Shown here: piece after piece, positions 55,895-64,000 of the stretch
How positions within the stretch are numbered: position 1 is the stretch's first letter
Layout of the letters: each line of letters opens with the position of its first letter
Origin: Arcanobacterium haemolyticum DSM 20595
GTDB taxonomy: Bacteria; Actinomycetota; Actinomycetes; Actinomycetales; Actinomycetaceae
Direction: 5' to 3'
Assembly (NCBI RefSeq): GCF_000092365.1
Contig: NC_014218.1
Span: 248,001-312,000 of the forward strand
Length of the DNA stretch: 64,000 bases
Position numbers and translations under genes: made by a program
Notes under the pieces: model-generated
Told to the model about the DNA's origin: nothing
Databases searched by the model: none
The model's input: only the letters and a program-made list of their open reading frames with translations

Positions 55895-56976
55895 GCCGGC
55901 CTCATCGATTCGTCAATGCCACGCGGCGTGCGCTAAAGGAAGCGCTAGAACACTGCTCGGATAGGGTAGTGCTTGTTGGCGTGTCTGGCGGATCGGATTC
56001 GATGGCGTTGGCGGCAACGTTGGCGTTTGTGGCTCCTAAGCTGGGTATTCTGGTGCATGCTGTGTGTGTGGATCATGGTATTCGGCCTGAATCGGTGCAA
56101 GAAGCGGCATTCGTTCGGGACATCTTGAGAAAGCGTGGCGTGCCGGTAGAGGTGTGCCGTGTGGATGTTGATGGTTCATCTGGGCCGGAAGGCAATGCGC
56201 GGGAAGCTCGGTATGATGCGATCGCTACGTATGCTCGTTCTCTTGGCAATGCGGCAGGTCCAGCTGTGGTTTTCCTTGGTCATACTCAAAACGATCAGGC
56301 GGAAACAGTGCTGATGGGATTCGCACGCGGTTCGGGAGCAAAATCAATCGCGGGAATGCCGGCAGTGGGGCATCTGCCGTTGCATCGGGATGTCCCGATG
56401 CAACGGCCGTTCCTGGAGTTCACACGGGATGAGTTACGGACTGTGTGTAGCGAACTTGATGTGCCCTGGGTGGATGATCCGAGTAATGATCTTGACGGGC
56501 CGTGGACGTGTTCGGATGGATCCCCCCTTCGGCGTTCGGCTGTGCGGCACAGGATACTTCCCGAGTTACAGGACGTCCTTGGCAGCGGCACGATCGGAGC
56601 AATCGCCCGCACTGCTTCGATGCTCCAAGCAGATAATGCGGCACTCGAACATTACGCACGGATCGAACTAGAGCGTGTATGCACATCCCGCAATCCGATC
56701 ACGCTCGATTGCGAATCATTAAAGGATGTGCCAGAAGCAGTTCGTCGTCGAACCCTAAAATACGCCGTGGAAGAAAGTGGCGTGCGTGGAGGCGAACTCG
56801 TTTACTGGCATATCGCAGGACTTGATAAGCTCGTAACAGAGCATATAAACAAACGTGGGCTTGATCTTCCCGGTGTGCGCGCCTGGCGCGAACGCAACCT
56901 TTTGCGGCTGGAACCAGGAGCACAATCAACGTCCACGGCAAACACGGCAGCGCAAGCGCCGATGGAGGATACATGA
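55891..56976 (+). CDS. tilS: tRNA(Ile)-lysidine synthase
   Basis: Protein of 361 residues that modifies C34 of tRNA-Ile (CAU) to lysidine. The PP-loop SGGSDS is at 32-37, followed by VDHGIRPES and GHTQNDQAETVL. Codon use changes within the gene: G/T-ending codons up to about 56250, A/C-ending codons after about 56580. The stop overlaps the ftsH ATG; hpt, which often lies between tilS and ftsH, is absent. Confidence 0.95.
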   Translation: MSRPHRFVNATRRALKEALEHCSDRVVLVGVSGGSDSMALAATLAFVAPKLGILVHAVCVDHGIRPESVQEAAFVRDILRKRGVPVEVCRVDVDGSSGPEGNAREARYDAIATYARSLGNAAGPAVVFLGHTQNDQAETVLMGFARGSGAKSIAGMPAVGHLPLHRDVPMQRPFLEFTRDELRTVCSELDVPWVDDPSNDLDGPWTCSDGSPLRRSAVRHRILPELQDVLGSGTIGAIARTASMLQADNAALEHYARIELERVCTSRNPITLDCESLKDVPEAVRRRTLKYAVEESGVRGGELVYWHIAGLDKLVTEHINKRGLDLPGVRAWRERNLLRLEPGAQSTSTANTAAQAPMEDT

Positions 56977-59216
56977 GCACTCCTGAAAAGGAATCGCCCC
57001 AGTCAGAACAACGGCGCAAGTTGGAAGATTTCAACTCGGCTGGCCGCCGGAATCGGCGTGGCCGCAAGAAAGAAACGGATGAATCGCGCAAGCGTGATCC
57101 GAAGAGCTGGCGTGCCCGCTGGGAAGAAGCCAAACGCATGGCCGAAGAAGCGGACAAGAAGGCGAACAACAAAAACAGGGATAAGGATGGGAAGAAGAAA
57201 AGCCCATTCAAATCTGCGGTATCCTTCATTGCTGTTGCCCTCCTGATCGGTAGCGGGCTGTTCTGGTTCTTTGCGCCGGGCGGTTTCACATCAGTGAAAA
57301 CCTCTGAAGGTATCTCAATCCTGCAAGATGCTGACCGTGCGAAGGAACGCATCGAAGTCACAGACGGCAGCCAAATCGTGCGAATCTGGCTGGATAAGGA
57401 ATTCACTCCGCGCGATCTTGAAGGAAAGAAGGGATCACCAACAAAGAAGGTCCAGTTCCAATTCGTTTCTGCAGAAGCGAAGAAGATCCAGGATCTAGTT
57501 GCGTCGGCTAAAGCAAAGAACGGCTACAACTCGATCGTGCCGCAGCAATCATTCCTCGGTTCGATCTTCTCGCTCATGTTCCCACTCCTGCTACTTTTCG
57601 CGCTTCTCATGTGGATGTTGCCAAAGATCCAGCAGGGCAGCATGGGATCATTCGGGCGCGTGAAGAAGGACGGGTTAGATGAAGATCGCCCAAGCGTCAC
57701 CTTCACGGATGTTGCTGGTGCAGACGAAGCCGTGGAAGAACTCCAAGAAATTGAAGAATTCATCGATCATCCGGATAAGTTCCGGAAGATGGGCGCCAAG
57801 ATTCCACGTGGCGTTTTGCTGTACGGCCCCCCGGGAACTGGTAAAACCCTGCTAGCTAAGGCTGTTGCTGGTGAAGCAGGCGTGCCATTCTTCCATATCT
57901 CTGCATCTGAATTTGTTGAAATGTTCGTGGGCGTTGGTGCTTCTCGCGTGCGCGATCTGTTCACCAAGGCTAAGAAGCTTGCCCCAGCCATCATTTTCGT
58001 TGATGAAATCGATGCCGTAGGCCGCAACCGTGGCCAGGGTATGGGCGGCGGAAACGATGAACGTGAACAGACCCTCAACCAGCTCCTCGTTGAAATGGAC
58101 GGGTTTGATGAACGGGCCAACGTTATTGTGATCGCGGCAACCAACCGGCCAGATGTGTTGGACCCGGCATTGTTGCGTCCAGGCCGTTTCGATCGTCAGA
58201 TCGCCGTAGATGCCCCTGATTTGAAGGGCCGTGCGGCAATTTTGAAAGTTCATGCGGAAGGTAAGCCACTTGCGGAGGGAATTGAACTTGAATCGATCGC
58301 TCGCCGTACGCCAGGTTTCGCCGGTGCTGAACTGGCCAACCTACTCAACGAAGCTGCATTGCTGGCTACGCGCCGTGGACATGACAAGATCGGGGAAGAC
58401 GATCTCGATGAAGCAATCGATCGCGTTATCGCCGGTCCACAGCGCCGTACTCACGTGATGAACGCTGAAGAAAAGCGGATGACCGCCTATCATGAAGGCG
58501 GCCATGCCGTTGCTGCTGCCGCGCTTCACCACTCTGATCCGGTCACGAAGGTCACTATTCTTCCGCGCGGCCGTGCCTTGGGATACACCATGGTTATGCC
58601 AACAGAAGATAAGTACTCGGTATCCCGTAACGAACTGCTCGATCAGTTGGTGTACGCCATGGGCGGCCGTGTTGCAGAAGAAATCGTGTTCCACGATCCA
58701 TCCACGGGCGCATCTAATGACATCCAGAAGGCTACGGACATCGCACGGAAGATGGTCATGGAATACGGTATGTCCTCCACAGTAGGTTCCGTGCGCCTCG
58801 TGCCAAACGAATCCGATCCGATGACTCGCTTTGGTGGCGGCGGATCGCGCGAATACTCTGATGAACTTGCGCGCGTGATCGATGCTGAAGTGCGCGATCT
58901 TGTTGAAGCCGCACATCAAGAAGCCTGGGCACTCATGATGGAAAACCGCCACGTGCTCGATGCTCTCTCAGCAGCACTCCTCGAAAAAGAAACCATCCTT
59001 GAAAAGGAACTCGCAGAGATCTTTAAAGATATCGTGAAGGCGCCAAAGCGCGAACTTTGGCTCTCATCGCCACATCGCCCTGTGTCTGATCTTCCACCAG
59101 TACCACTTCCAGAAGTGAAAAAGGAAGAAGCCAGGGCAGGTGAAGAAACCACTGTAGTTCAGCCAGAAGTGGATCCAATGGACTCCCCTCAAGGACCGGA
59201 GGTCACTGATGAGTGA
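56973..59216 (+). CDS. ftsH: ATP-dependent zinc metalloprotease FtsH
   Basis: Membrane AAA+ protease of 747 residues that degrades membrane and some soluble proteins. A basic, Glu/Lys-rich N-terminus of about 85 residues precedes the first helix, longer than in E. coli FtsH; the second helix is at about 190-210. Walker A GPPGTGKT is 285-292, the second region of homology contains [20 protein letters not shown], and the zinc site HEGGH is 507-511. A Pro/Glu-rich tail follows. It overlaps folE by eight bases. Confidence 0.97.
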   Translation: MSTPEKESPQSEQRRKLEDFNSAGRRNRRGRKKETDESRKRDPKSWRARWEEAKRMAEEADKKANNKNRDKDGKKKSPFKSAVSFIAVALLIGSGLFWFFAPGGFTSVKTSEGISILQDADRAKERIEVTDGSQIVRIWLDKEFTPRDLEGKKGSPTKKVQFQFVSAEAKKIQDLVASAKAKNGYNSIVPQQSFLGSIFSLMFPLLLLFALLMWMLPKIQQGSMGSFGRVKKDGLDEDRPSVTFTDVAGADEAVEELQEIEEFIDHPDKFRKMGAKIPRGVLLYGPPGTGKTLLAKAVAGEAGVPFFHISASEFVEMFVGVGASRVRDLFTKAKKLAPAIIFVDEIDAVGRNRGQGMGGGNDEREQTLNQLLVEMDGFDERANVIVIAATNRPDVLDPALLRPGRFDRQIAVDAPDLKGRAAILKVHAEGKPLAEGIELESIARRTPGFAGAELANLLNEAALLATRRGHDKIGEDDLDEAIDRVIAGPQRRTHVMNAEEKRMTAYHEGGHAVAAAALHHSDPVTKVTILPRGRALGYTMVMPTEDKYSVSRNELLDQLVYAMGGRVAEEIVFHDPSTGASNDIQKATDIARKMVMEYGMSSTVGSVRLVPNESDPMTRFGGGGSREYSDELARVIDAEVRDLVEAAHQEAWALMMENRHVLDALSAALLEKETILEKELAEIFKDIVKAPKRELWLSSPHRPVSDLPPVPLPEVKKEEARAGEETTVVQPEVDPMDSPQGPEVTDE

Positions 59217-59802
59217 TCTACCAAAACTCCACATCGGCCACTATGATGAAGAAGCCGTCGTTGACGCCATTAAGCGGCTACTTATCGCGGTAGGCGAAGA
59301 TCCAAACCGCGATGGGCTCCTAGATACGCCGGATCGCATGGGGCGTGCTTACAAGGAAATGTTTGCTGGGCTTGGTGAAGACCCAGCGGACGTCCTCAAC
59401 ACCACCTTCGATATCCGCCATGAAGAACTCGTGCTCGTTCGCGATATCTCCATGTATTCGATGTGCGAACACCACCTGCTACCATTCCACGGAGTCGCCC
59501 ACATCGGCTACATTCCAGGGCCAGACGGGCTCGTAACCGGCCTGTCAAAACTTGCCCGATTAGTAGAAGGATTCGCCCGCCGGCCACAAGTACAAGAGCG
59601 GCTCACCTCACAAATTGTTGACGCGATCATGGAACGTCTCAATGCGCAAGGCGCGATCGTCGTCGTCGAAGCAGAACATCTGTGCATGTCCATGCGCGGC
59701 GTGAAGAAACCAGGATCGCACACTGTTACGTCCGCAGTACGCGGAAAACTGCGCGAAACTGCCACCCGAGCCGAGGCAATGAGCCTCATCATGTCAAAGT
59801 AA
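59209..59802 (+). CDS. folE: GTP cyclohydrolase I
   Basis: Protein of 197 residues that converts GTP to dihydroneopterin triphosphate, first step of folate synthesis. Motifs are [33 protein letters not shown] with zinc-binding Cys and His, and [15 protein letters not shown]. It starts inside the end of ftsH and is followed ten bases later by folP. Confidence 0.97.
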   Translation: MSDLPKLHIGHYDEEAVVDAIKRLLIAVGEDPNRDGLLDTPDRMGRAYKEMFAGLGEDPADVLNTTFDIRHEELVLVRDISMYSMCEHHLLPFHGVAHIGYIPGPDGLVTGLSKLARLVEGFARRPQVQERLTSQIVDAIMERLNAQGAIVVVEAEHLCMSMRGVKKPGSHTVTSAVRGKLRETATRAEAMSLIMSK

Positions 59803-59812
59803 GGTGACCACA

Positions 59813-60625
59813 ATGCATATCATGGGCATCGTCAACGTGACCCCAGATTCCTTCTCTGACGGGGGAAAATGGGCAACTCCAGAAACCGCGATCCAGCACG
59901 GAACCGAACTGATGGATGCGGGCGCAACCATCCTCGATATCGGCGGCGAATCAACCCGCCCCGGCGCTCGCGCGCTGGAATGGGATGAAGAATGGGAACG
60001 CATCGCCAACGTGATCGAAGAACTCTCACGCATCGGACAAGAACGCGGCGTGGCCGTCTCGGTAGATACATACCACGCAGAAACAGCGCGGCGATCGGTA
60101 GAAGCAGGCGCATCAATCGTCAATGACGTAACCGGCGGAAACGGTGATCCGGCCATGCTCGCAACCGTGGCGAAACTCGATTGCGACTACATTTTGCAAC
60201 ACTCGCGTGGCACCGCAGAAACCATGAACAGCCTGGCAACATACACGAATATTGTGGACGAAGTCGTGAGTGAACTCGTTGCCGCACGCGAACGTGCGTT
60301 GGCTGCGGGAATTGACGCCGAACGAATCATCCTCGATCCAGGGCTCGGTTTCGCCAAAATGGGAGACGACGATTGGAACGTCCTTGGCGGAATTGATCGC
60401 GTGATAGAACTCGGGCACCGAGTGCTCGTGGGAGCATCGCGCAAACGATTCATCGGGCACTTGGTTGGGGAAAATCAGGCACATCGGGACTTATCCACAG
60501 CCGTTATCTCCGGTTTCCTCGCAGAACACGGGGTGTGGGCTGCACGTGTGCATAACGTTGACGCCTCATCTGTAGTTCTTGCTACGCTGGAGAAAATTCA
60601 GCAACACAGCAAGAAAACACAGTAG
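59813..60625 (+). CDS. folP: Dihydropteroate synthase
   Basis: Protein of 270 residues that joins the pterin pyrophosphate with p-aminobenzoate; sulfonamide target. Motifs: MGIVNVTPDSFSDGGKW at the N-terminus, DIGGESTRPGA, SVDTYHAETA, DPGLGFAKMGDDDW and GASRKRFIG. I use the ATG at 59813 with AAGGTGA upstream rather than the GTG at 59804. Stop is nine bases before folBK. Confidence 0.97.
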   Translation: MHIMGIVNVTPDSFSDGGKWATPETAIQHGTELMDAGATILDIGGESTRPGARALEWDEEWERIANVIEELSRIGQERGVAVSVDTYHAETARRSVEAGASIVNDVTGGNGDPAMLATVAKLDCDYILQHSRGTAETMNSLATYTNIVDEVVSELVAARERALAAGIDAERIILDPGLGFAKMGDDDWNVLGGIDRVIELGHRVLVGASRKRFIGHLVGENQAHRDLSTAVISGFLAEHGVWAARVHNVDASSVVLATLEKIQQHSKKTQ

Positions 60626-60634
60626 GAGGAAACA

Positions 60635-61510
60635 ATGGGAATGACAGATTCGATACGGCTTGTAGGCGTGCGGGCGCTCGGTACTCACGGCGTGCTCGTG
60701 GAAGAACACAGCGAACCGCAAGAATTTGTAGTAGACGTTGATCTGCTTGTAGATACCGAAATCGCTGCGCATACGGACAACATCGCAGACACCATCAGCT
60801 ATGCGGAAGTGGCCGATAAAATCGTGGCCGTCATTCAAGGCGAACACTGCGATCTGATCGAAACACTCGCACACCGTATCATGGCCGCGATCATGGAACC
60901 ACGAATCATCAGCGCCGAAATCGTTGTGCATAAACCACAAGCACCAATTCCGCACCAATTCGCGGATGTGTCTGTATCTATCCTGCGCGAAGGGCCACTG
61001 TTTAAAGAAGAATTACGGACCTACGTGATCGCGATCGGCTCCAACCAAGATAATCCAGAAGAACACGTACGCCAGGCCATCGCGGAACTTTCGGACTTCG
61101 GAGAATGGGTGGATGACGTGTCGTCACTCTACCGCAGCACTCCATTGCTCGCACCAGGGCAAGATCCGCAGCCGGACTACATCAACGCCGTGGTGTCTAT
61201 CAATTCGCCAACGCCACCGATGGCCATGCTGAACTTCCTCACCATGGTGGAAGAAGCCCACGGGCGCGTGCGTGATGAACGCTGGGGTGCGCGAACTCTG
61301 GATCTGGATATCGTCAATGTTTCTGGCGTGGAGTCTGACTATCCGGTGCTCACCCTGCCGCATCCGCGCGCACACGAACGCCGATTTGTGTTGGAACCAT
61401 GGCTGGAAATTGATCCTCAGGCCACGCTCAATGGGCAGCCAGTTGCCGAATTGTTGGCAGGCGTGAACGATCAACACGTGGTCAAGGTTGGATTTGGTGA
61501 TGCCAGATAA
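60635..61510 (+). CDS. folBK: Bifunctional dihydroneopterin aldolase / HPPK (FolB-FolK fusion)
   Basis: Fusion of 291 residues. Residues 1-122 are dihydroneopterin aldolase (RLVGVRALGTHGVLVEEHSE, LIETLAHRIM); residues 128-285 are 6-hydroxymethyl-dihydropterin pyrophosphokinase (YVIAIGSNQDNPEEHV, RWGARTLDLDIVNV, LPHPRAHERRFVLEPW). It makes the pterin substrate for FolP from the FolE product. AGGAGG precedes the ATG. This FolB-FolK fusion is common in Actinomycetaceae and bifidobacteria. Confidence 0.95.
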   Translation: MGMTDSIRLVGVRALGTHGVLVEEHSEPQEFVVDVDLLVDTEIAAHTDNIADTISYAEVADKIVAVIQGEHCDLIETLAHRIMAAIMEPRIISAEIVVHKPQAPIPHQFADVSVSILREGPLFKEELRTYVIAIGSNQDNPEEHVRQAIAELSDFGEWVDDVSSLYRSTPLLAPGQDPQPDYINAVVSINSPTPPMAMLNFLTMVEEAHGRVRDERWGARTLDLDIVNVSGVESDYPVLTLPHPRAHERRFVLEPWLEIDPQATLNGQPVAELLAGVNDQHVVKVGFGDAR

Positions 61511-61982
61511 TCCAGAATCTAAGATCCAACCGACCTCATGGCTCCTACTCTTTGCCATCTTTGGGGTAGTAGGCGTGACCTCGTTCTTCGTTACGGATGC
61601 ATGGTTGAGCTACGGGCTGGCGCCCGTGCTCGTTCCCGCGATGACCTTTCTGATTCCGCTCTTCGTTGCTGCGTTCATTTTGTGGCAAGGATGGCGGGTT
61701 CGTTCTTATCGACAAGGCAGGCGCATGCTCAACATGCTCACCGCCGCTCGGATCTGGCTACTCTCCCAGGCCGTTTCGCGCACGGGCGCCATCACCGGTG
61801 GCGTGTGCGCGGGGATCGTGGCCAGCTACGCCGGGTACTCACATTCAAACGTGATGGTGAGCCAGGCAATCACGATCGGGCTTGCCGGGTTGGCGTCCAT
61901 TGCCATGGCAGTGGCGGGCCTGGTGGCCGAACTCTGGTGCAAAAACGATGATGAGGCCACTCCGCCCGGTGCGACGGCCTAG
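61500..61982 (+). CDS. DUF3180 membrane protein
   Basis: Protein of 160 residues with four predicted helices in two pairs separated by a basic loop (RVRSYRQGRRMLNMLTAARI). DUF3180 proteins are encoded after folK in many actinobacteria; the role is unknown. The ATG at 61500 overlaps the end of folBK by eleven bases; AAGG lies upstream. It closes the operon, followed by repeat copy C. Confidence 0.85.
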   Translation: MPDNPESKIQPTSWLLLFAIFGVVGVTSFFVTDAWLSYGLAPVLVPAMTFLIPLFVAAFILWQGWRVRSYRQGRRMLNMLTAARIWLLSQAVSRTGAITGGVCAGIVASYAGYSHSNVMVSQAITIGLAGLASIAMAVAGLVAELWCKNDDEATPPGATA

Positions 61983-62045
61983 GCGCCCGATCGGCGGTTG
62001 GGAGCACAGCAGTGCCGTATATGGTGCTCCTGTCTTGCCTGGCGC
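61982..62045. repeat. Near-palindromic dispersed repeat, family 2, copy C
   Basis: Left flank GGCGCCCGATCGGCGG, core at 62006-62033 (ACAGCAGTGCCGTATATGGT, then GCTCCTGT), right flank CTTGCCTGGCGC. Matches copy B best. Confidence 0.65.
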
Positions 62046-62111
62046 TTATTTGGCTCCAATCCGCCGTTACGCCCTTTCTCCACCGCCCATAATCCTGGTA
62101 AAATCAGCATT

Positions 62112-62615
62112 ATGAACAATCGTTTAATGGTGAGCACTGAGTTCACGCCTGTAGATCCAGCTTTCGTGAAGGTAACCTTCGTGCGCCACATTATTATCTG
62201 GCTCTTAATAGCGGTCAGCGTGGTATCGACGTACTTTACCCTCCTCCCTGATGTTGAAGGCTGGTGGGCGATCGCTTTGTGGATTATATGCGGCCTGCTT
62301 GTAATCGTGGCTGTATGGGATGTCTGGCTGGCATTGCGCCGTGCTAAGGCCCTCGGATATGTGGAACTTGAAGATGAGCTCCTGATCCGCAAGGGCATCA
62401 TGTTCCAGGAAGTCACGATGGTGCCGTATGGTCGCATGCAGCAAGTGAATTTGGGTACGGGACCGTTGCTCACCAAGTTTGGGCTGGCATCGGTCAAGCT
62501 TGTCACGGCATCTGCAAGTTCGAACGCTTCGATCCCTGGTCTGCCATTGGCAGAAGCTGAACGTTTGCGCGAAAAGCTCACCCGTTTGGGTCAAACAAAG
62601 TTGGAAGGCCTGTGA
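62112..62615 (+). CDS. PH domain membrane protein (YdbS-like)
   Basis: Protein of 167 residues: two N-terminal helices (about 25-70) followed by a bacterial PH (bPH2) domain, YVELEDELLIRKGIMFQEVT and VPYGRMQQVNLGTGPLLTKFG. In Bacillus the YdbS/YdbT pair is linked to envelope stress and bacteriocin resistance; that is family knowledge, not shown here. Its TGA overlaps the ATG of the YdbT-like gene. Confidence 0.9.
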   Translation: MNNRLMVSTEFTPVDPAFVKVTFVRHIIIWLLIAVSVVSTYFTLLPDVEGWWAIALWIICGLLVIVAVWDVWLALRRAKALGYVELEDELLIRKGIMFQEVTMVPYGRMQQVNLGTGPLLTKFGLASVKLVTASASSNASIPGLPLAEAERLREKLTRLGQTKLEGL

Positions 62616-64000
62616 TGGCAGAGAAAACGGACAAGCAGAAGCTTGGCGAGTCCAGTGTCCCGCAGGGGGCGTGGCGTAAGTTCCACAAGGTAACGCCGCT
62701 TGCAGATGCGGGTACTACGTGGCTAGCACTGGGTGCGTTTATTGCCGTGATCATTGCCCAGATTGTTGAGAATCAGGTCAATGATCTGGGGTTTTATATT
62801 GAGCTTATTACGCCTACGCGCGTGTTGATTGGCGTGGGGATCTTGCTGGGGCTCACGGCGATTTTTGTGGGCGTGAGCGCTGTGATGTGGCGCCATAAGT
62901 CGTACGCGATTGTTCCCTCTGGCGTGCATTACCGCAACGGCATTGTGATGAAGAAGTATCAGCATGTGCGGTGGGATCGTGTTCAGTCGGTTGAGGTTGA
63001 GCAGCGGTTGTTTGCGCGCATTTTTGGTTTCGGTGCGGTGAAGGTGGATGCGGCCGGTTTTGCGGAGGATCCGGTTGAGCTGGGGTTGCTTCCGTTGGAT
63101 CAGTGCCGCGTGTTGCGTGAGGAGATTCTGGCTAGTTTGGCGAAGGCTCGCGGGGGAGTTCTTACGGAAGTTTCCATTGCCGACGACGACGCTACCGCAC
63201 CTCACCAGCCCCTTGACCCCCAGTCAAGTGCTCCAGCAACCCAGCCAGCCATCTCCGACCAAATGGTTTACCATCTGCCAACGAAGCGGCTGATCCCGTC
63301 CACGATTCTGACTGGCAGTGCTCTGTTTTCCATCGCCGGCGTGATTTTGGCTGCGGTGTGGAAGTTTGTGTTTGAGAGCGGTTTTTCGGTTGCGTTCTTG
63401 TTCTTTATCGCAGGTACTGTGGTGAATTCGATCAAGTACATTTCGGGGTCGTTTAACACGAAGGTGTTTTTGGCAGAGAACGGCTTGAAGATTCGGCATG
63501 GGTTGACAAAGCTGGTGACTCGTTCGTTGCCTCCTACGCGTATTCACGCTGTGAGTATTAAGCAGCCGTTGTTGTGGCGCCGGTTTGATTGGTGGCAGGT
63601 GACTGTGACGATCGCGGGTTCTTCACTTGAGGATATGACGGACAACGCGTCGAATGTGATTGTTCCGTGTGGATCGCGTGCGGAGGTTATCCGTGTGGTG
63701 TCAACTATTTTCCCAACGTTGGGTACGGATGATGACGCGCGGCTGATGGATGAGTTAATGTACCGGAAGGGCAAGGCTCATTTCCTTGAGACTCCTCCGA
63801 AGCGGGTGCGGTGGATTGATCCGATTGCGGGTACGGTTGGCGCGTTTTATGCGAACGTTCGCGTGTTTGCGATTCGGCGTGGCCGTCTCTGGCGTTCGGT
63901 TCAGTTGATTTTCCAGGATCATACGCAGTCGGTTGCGATTCAGCAGGGGCCGTTGCAGCGTTGGTTGCGTTTGGCGTCGGTTCATGTTCACATGCTTGTG
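62615..64000 (+). CDS. PH domain membrane protein (YdbT-like), 3' end cut by window
   Basis: Open without a stop to the window edge (462 codons seen). Begins MAEKTDKQKLGESSVPQGAW, then two helices, a first PH domain (SYAIVPSGVHYRNGIVMKKY, VRWDRVQSVEVEQRLFARIF), a Pro/Gln linker, two more helices (about 225-275) and a second PH domain (LPPTRIHAVSIKQPLLWRRF), with a third starting at the edge. This is the YdbT layout with repeated PH modules. Coupled to the YdbS-like gene by ATGA. Confidence 0.9.
   Translation, partial: MAEKTDKQKLGESSVPQGAWRKFHKVTPLADAGTTWLALGAFIAVIIAQIVENQVNDLGFYIELITPTRVLIGVGILLGLTAIFVGVSAVMWRHKSYAIVPSGVHYRNGIVMKKYQHVRWDRVQSVEVEQRLFARIFGFGAVKVDAAGFAEDPVELGLLPLDQCRVLREEILASLAKARGGVLTEVSIADDDATAPHQPLDPQSSAPATQPAISDQMVYHLPTKRLIPSTILTGSALFSIAGVILAAVWKFVFESGFSVAFLFFIAGTVVNSIKYISGSFNTKVFLAENGLKIRHGLTKLVTRSLPPTRIHAVSIKQPLLWRRFDWWQVTVTIAGSSLEDMTDNASNVIVPCGSRAEVIRVVSTIFPTLGTDDDARLMDELMYRKGKAHFLETPPKRVRWIDPIAGTVGAFYANVRVFAIRRGRLWRSVQLIFQDHTQSVAIQQGPLQRWLRLASVHVHMLV

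Overview
The window looks like chromosomal DNA of a moderately GC-rich actinobacterium of the Actinomycetaceae (Arcanobacterium/Trueperella-like). This is an inference from gene content: a BldC-type regulator, DUF3618 and Holin-X envelope proteins, a DUF1794 (nitrobindin-like) gene beside ygfZ, ClpC, a RipA-like NlpC/P60 protein, a DUF2342 metalloprotease, DUF3180 after the folate genes, and a SpaA-type pilus locus with a class C sortase. No rRNA or other decisive species marker is present.

Layout. 1-3900: a BldC-like fragment, two small envelope proteins, the lipid II flippase MurJ and a four-tRNA cluster. 3.9-8.8 kb: MscS channel, MsrB, an EEP-fold hydrolase, a DMT exporter, tRNA-Lys and an unknown protein. 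9-14.8 kb: a phosphate island with pstSCAB behind a three-unit PHO box, converging on a PiT permease plus its DUF47 partner. 15-24 kb: an AGCS amino-acid symporter, a DUF559 protein, a membrane protein behind a structured leader, the DUF1794-ygfZ-dtd set and clpC. 24.4-32.1 kb: a pilus operon (major pilin, sortase, minor pilin, very large tip-like adhesin). 32.1-36.3 kb: an accessory island with an intact IS110-family element, a small AT-rich secreted peptide gene coupled to a two-helix membrane protein (bacteriocin/immunity-like), a chimeric transposase-recombinase remnant, a decayed trpB and a possible trpA stub. 36.3-53 kb: a Na+/H+ antiporter, a wall-anchored 5'-nucleotidase, pyruvate phosphate dikinase, an OafA-type acyltransferase, an alpha/beta hydrolase, a multidomain wall-anchored GDSL esterase and an NlpC/P60 hydrolase. 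53-64 kb: ppa, then dacB-DUF2342-tilS-ftsH-folE-folP-folBK-DUF3180 and two PH-domain membrane proteins, the last running off the window.

How the genes work together. One theme is the Gram-positive cell surface: peptidoglycan supply and turnover (MurJ, DacB, NlpC/P60), sortase substrates (five LPXTG-like proteins) and pili. A second is phosphate and pyrophosphate economy (Pst, PiT, 5'-nucleotidase, Ppa, PpdK). A third is the folate pathway from GTP to the pterin pyrophosphate and dihydropteroate.

The most unusual signals are a 77-bp palindromic repeat present three times, one copy of which has its core inverted relative to its ends; the bacteriocin-like pair beside the IS110 element; the IS110 left flank that may encode a bridge RNA; a candidate structured RNA at 17.9 kb; and alternating blocks of G+T-rich and A+C-rich coding that ignore gene direction and change inside pstB and tilS.
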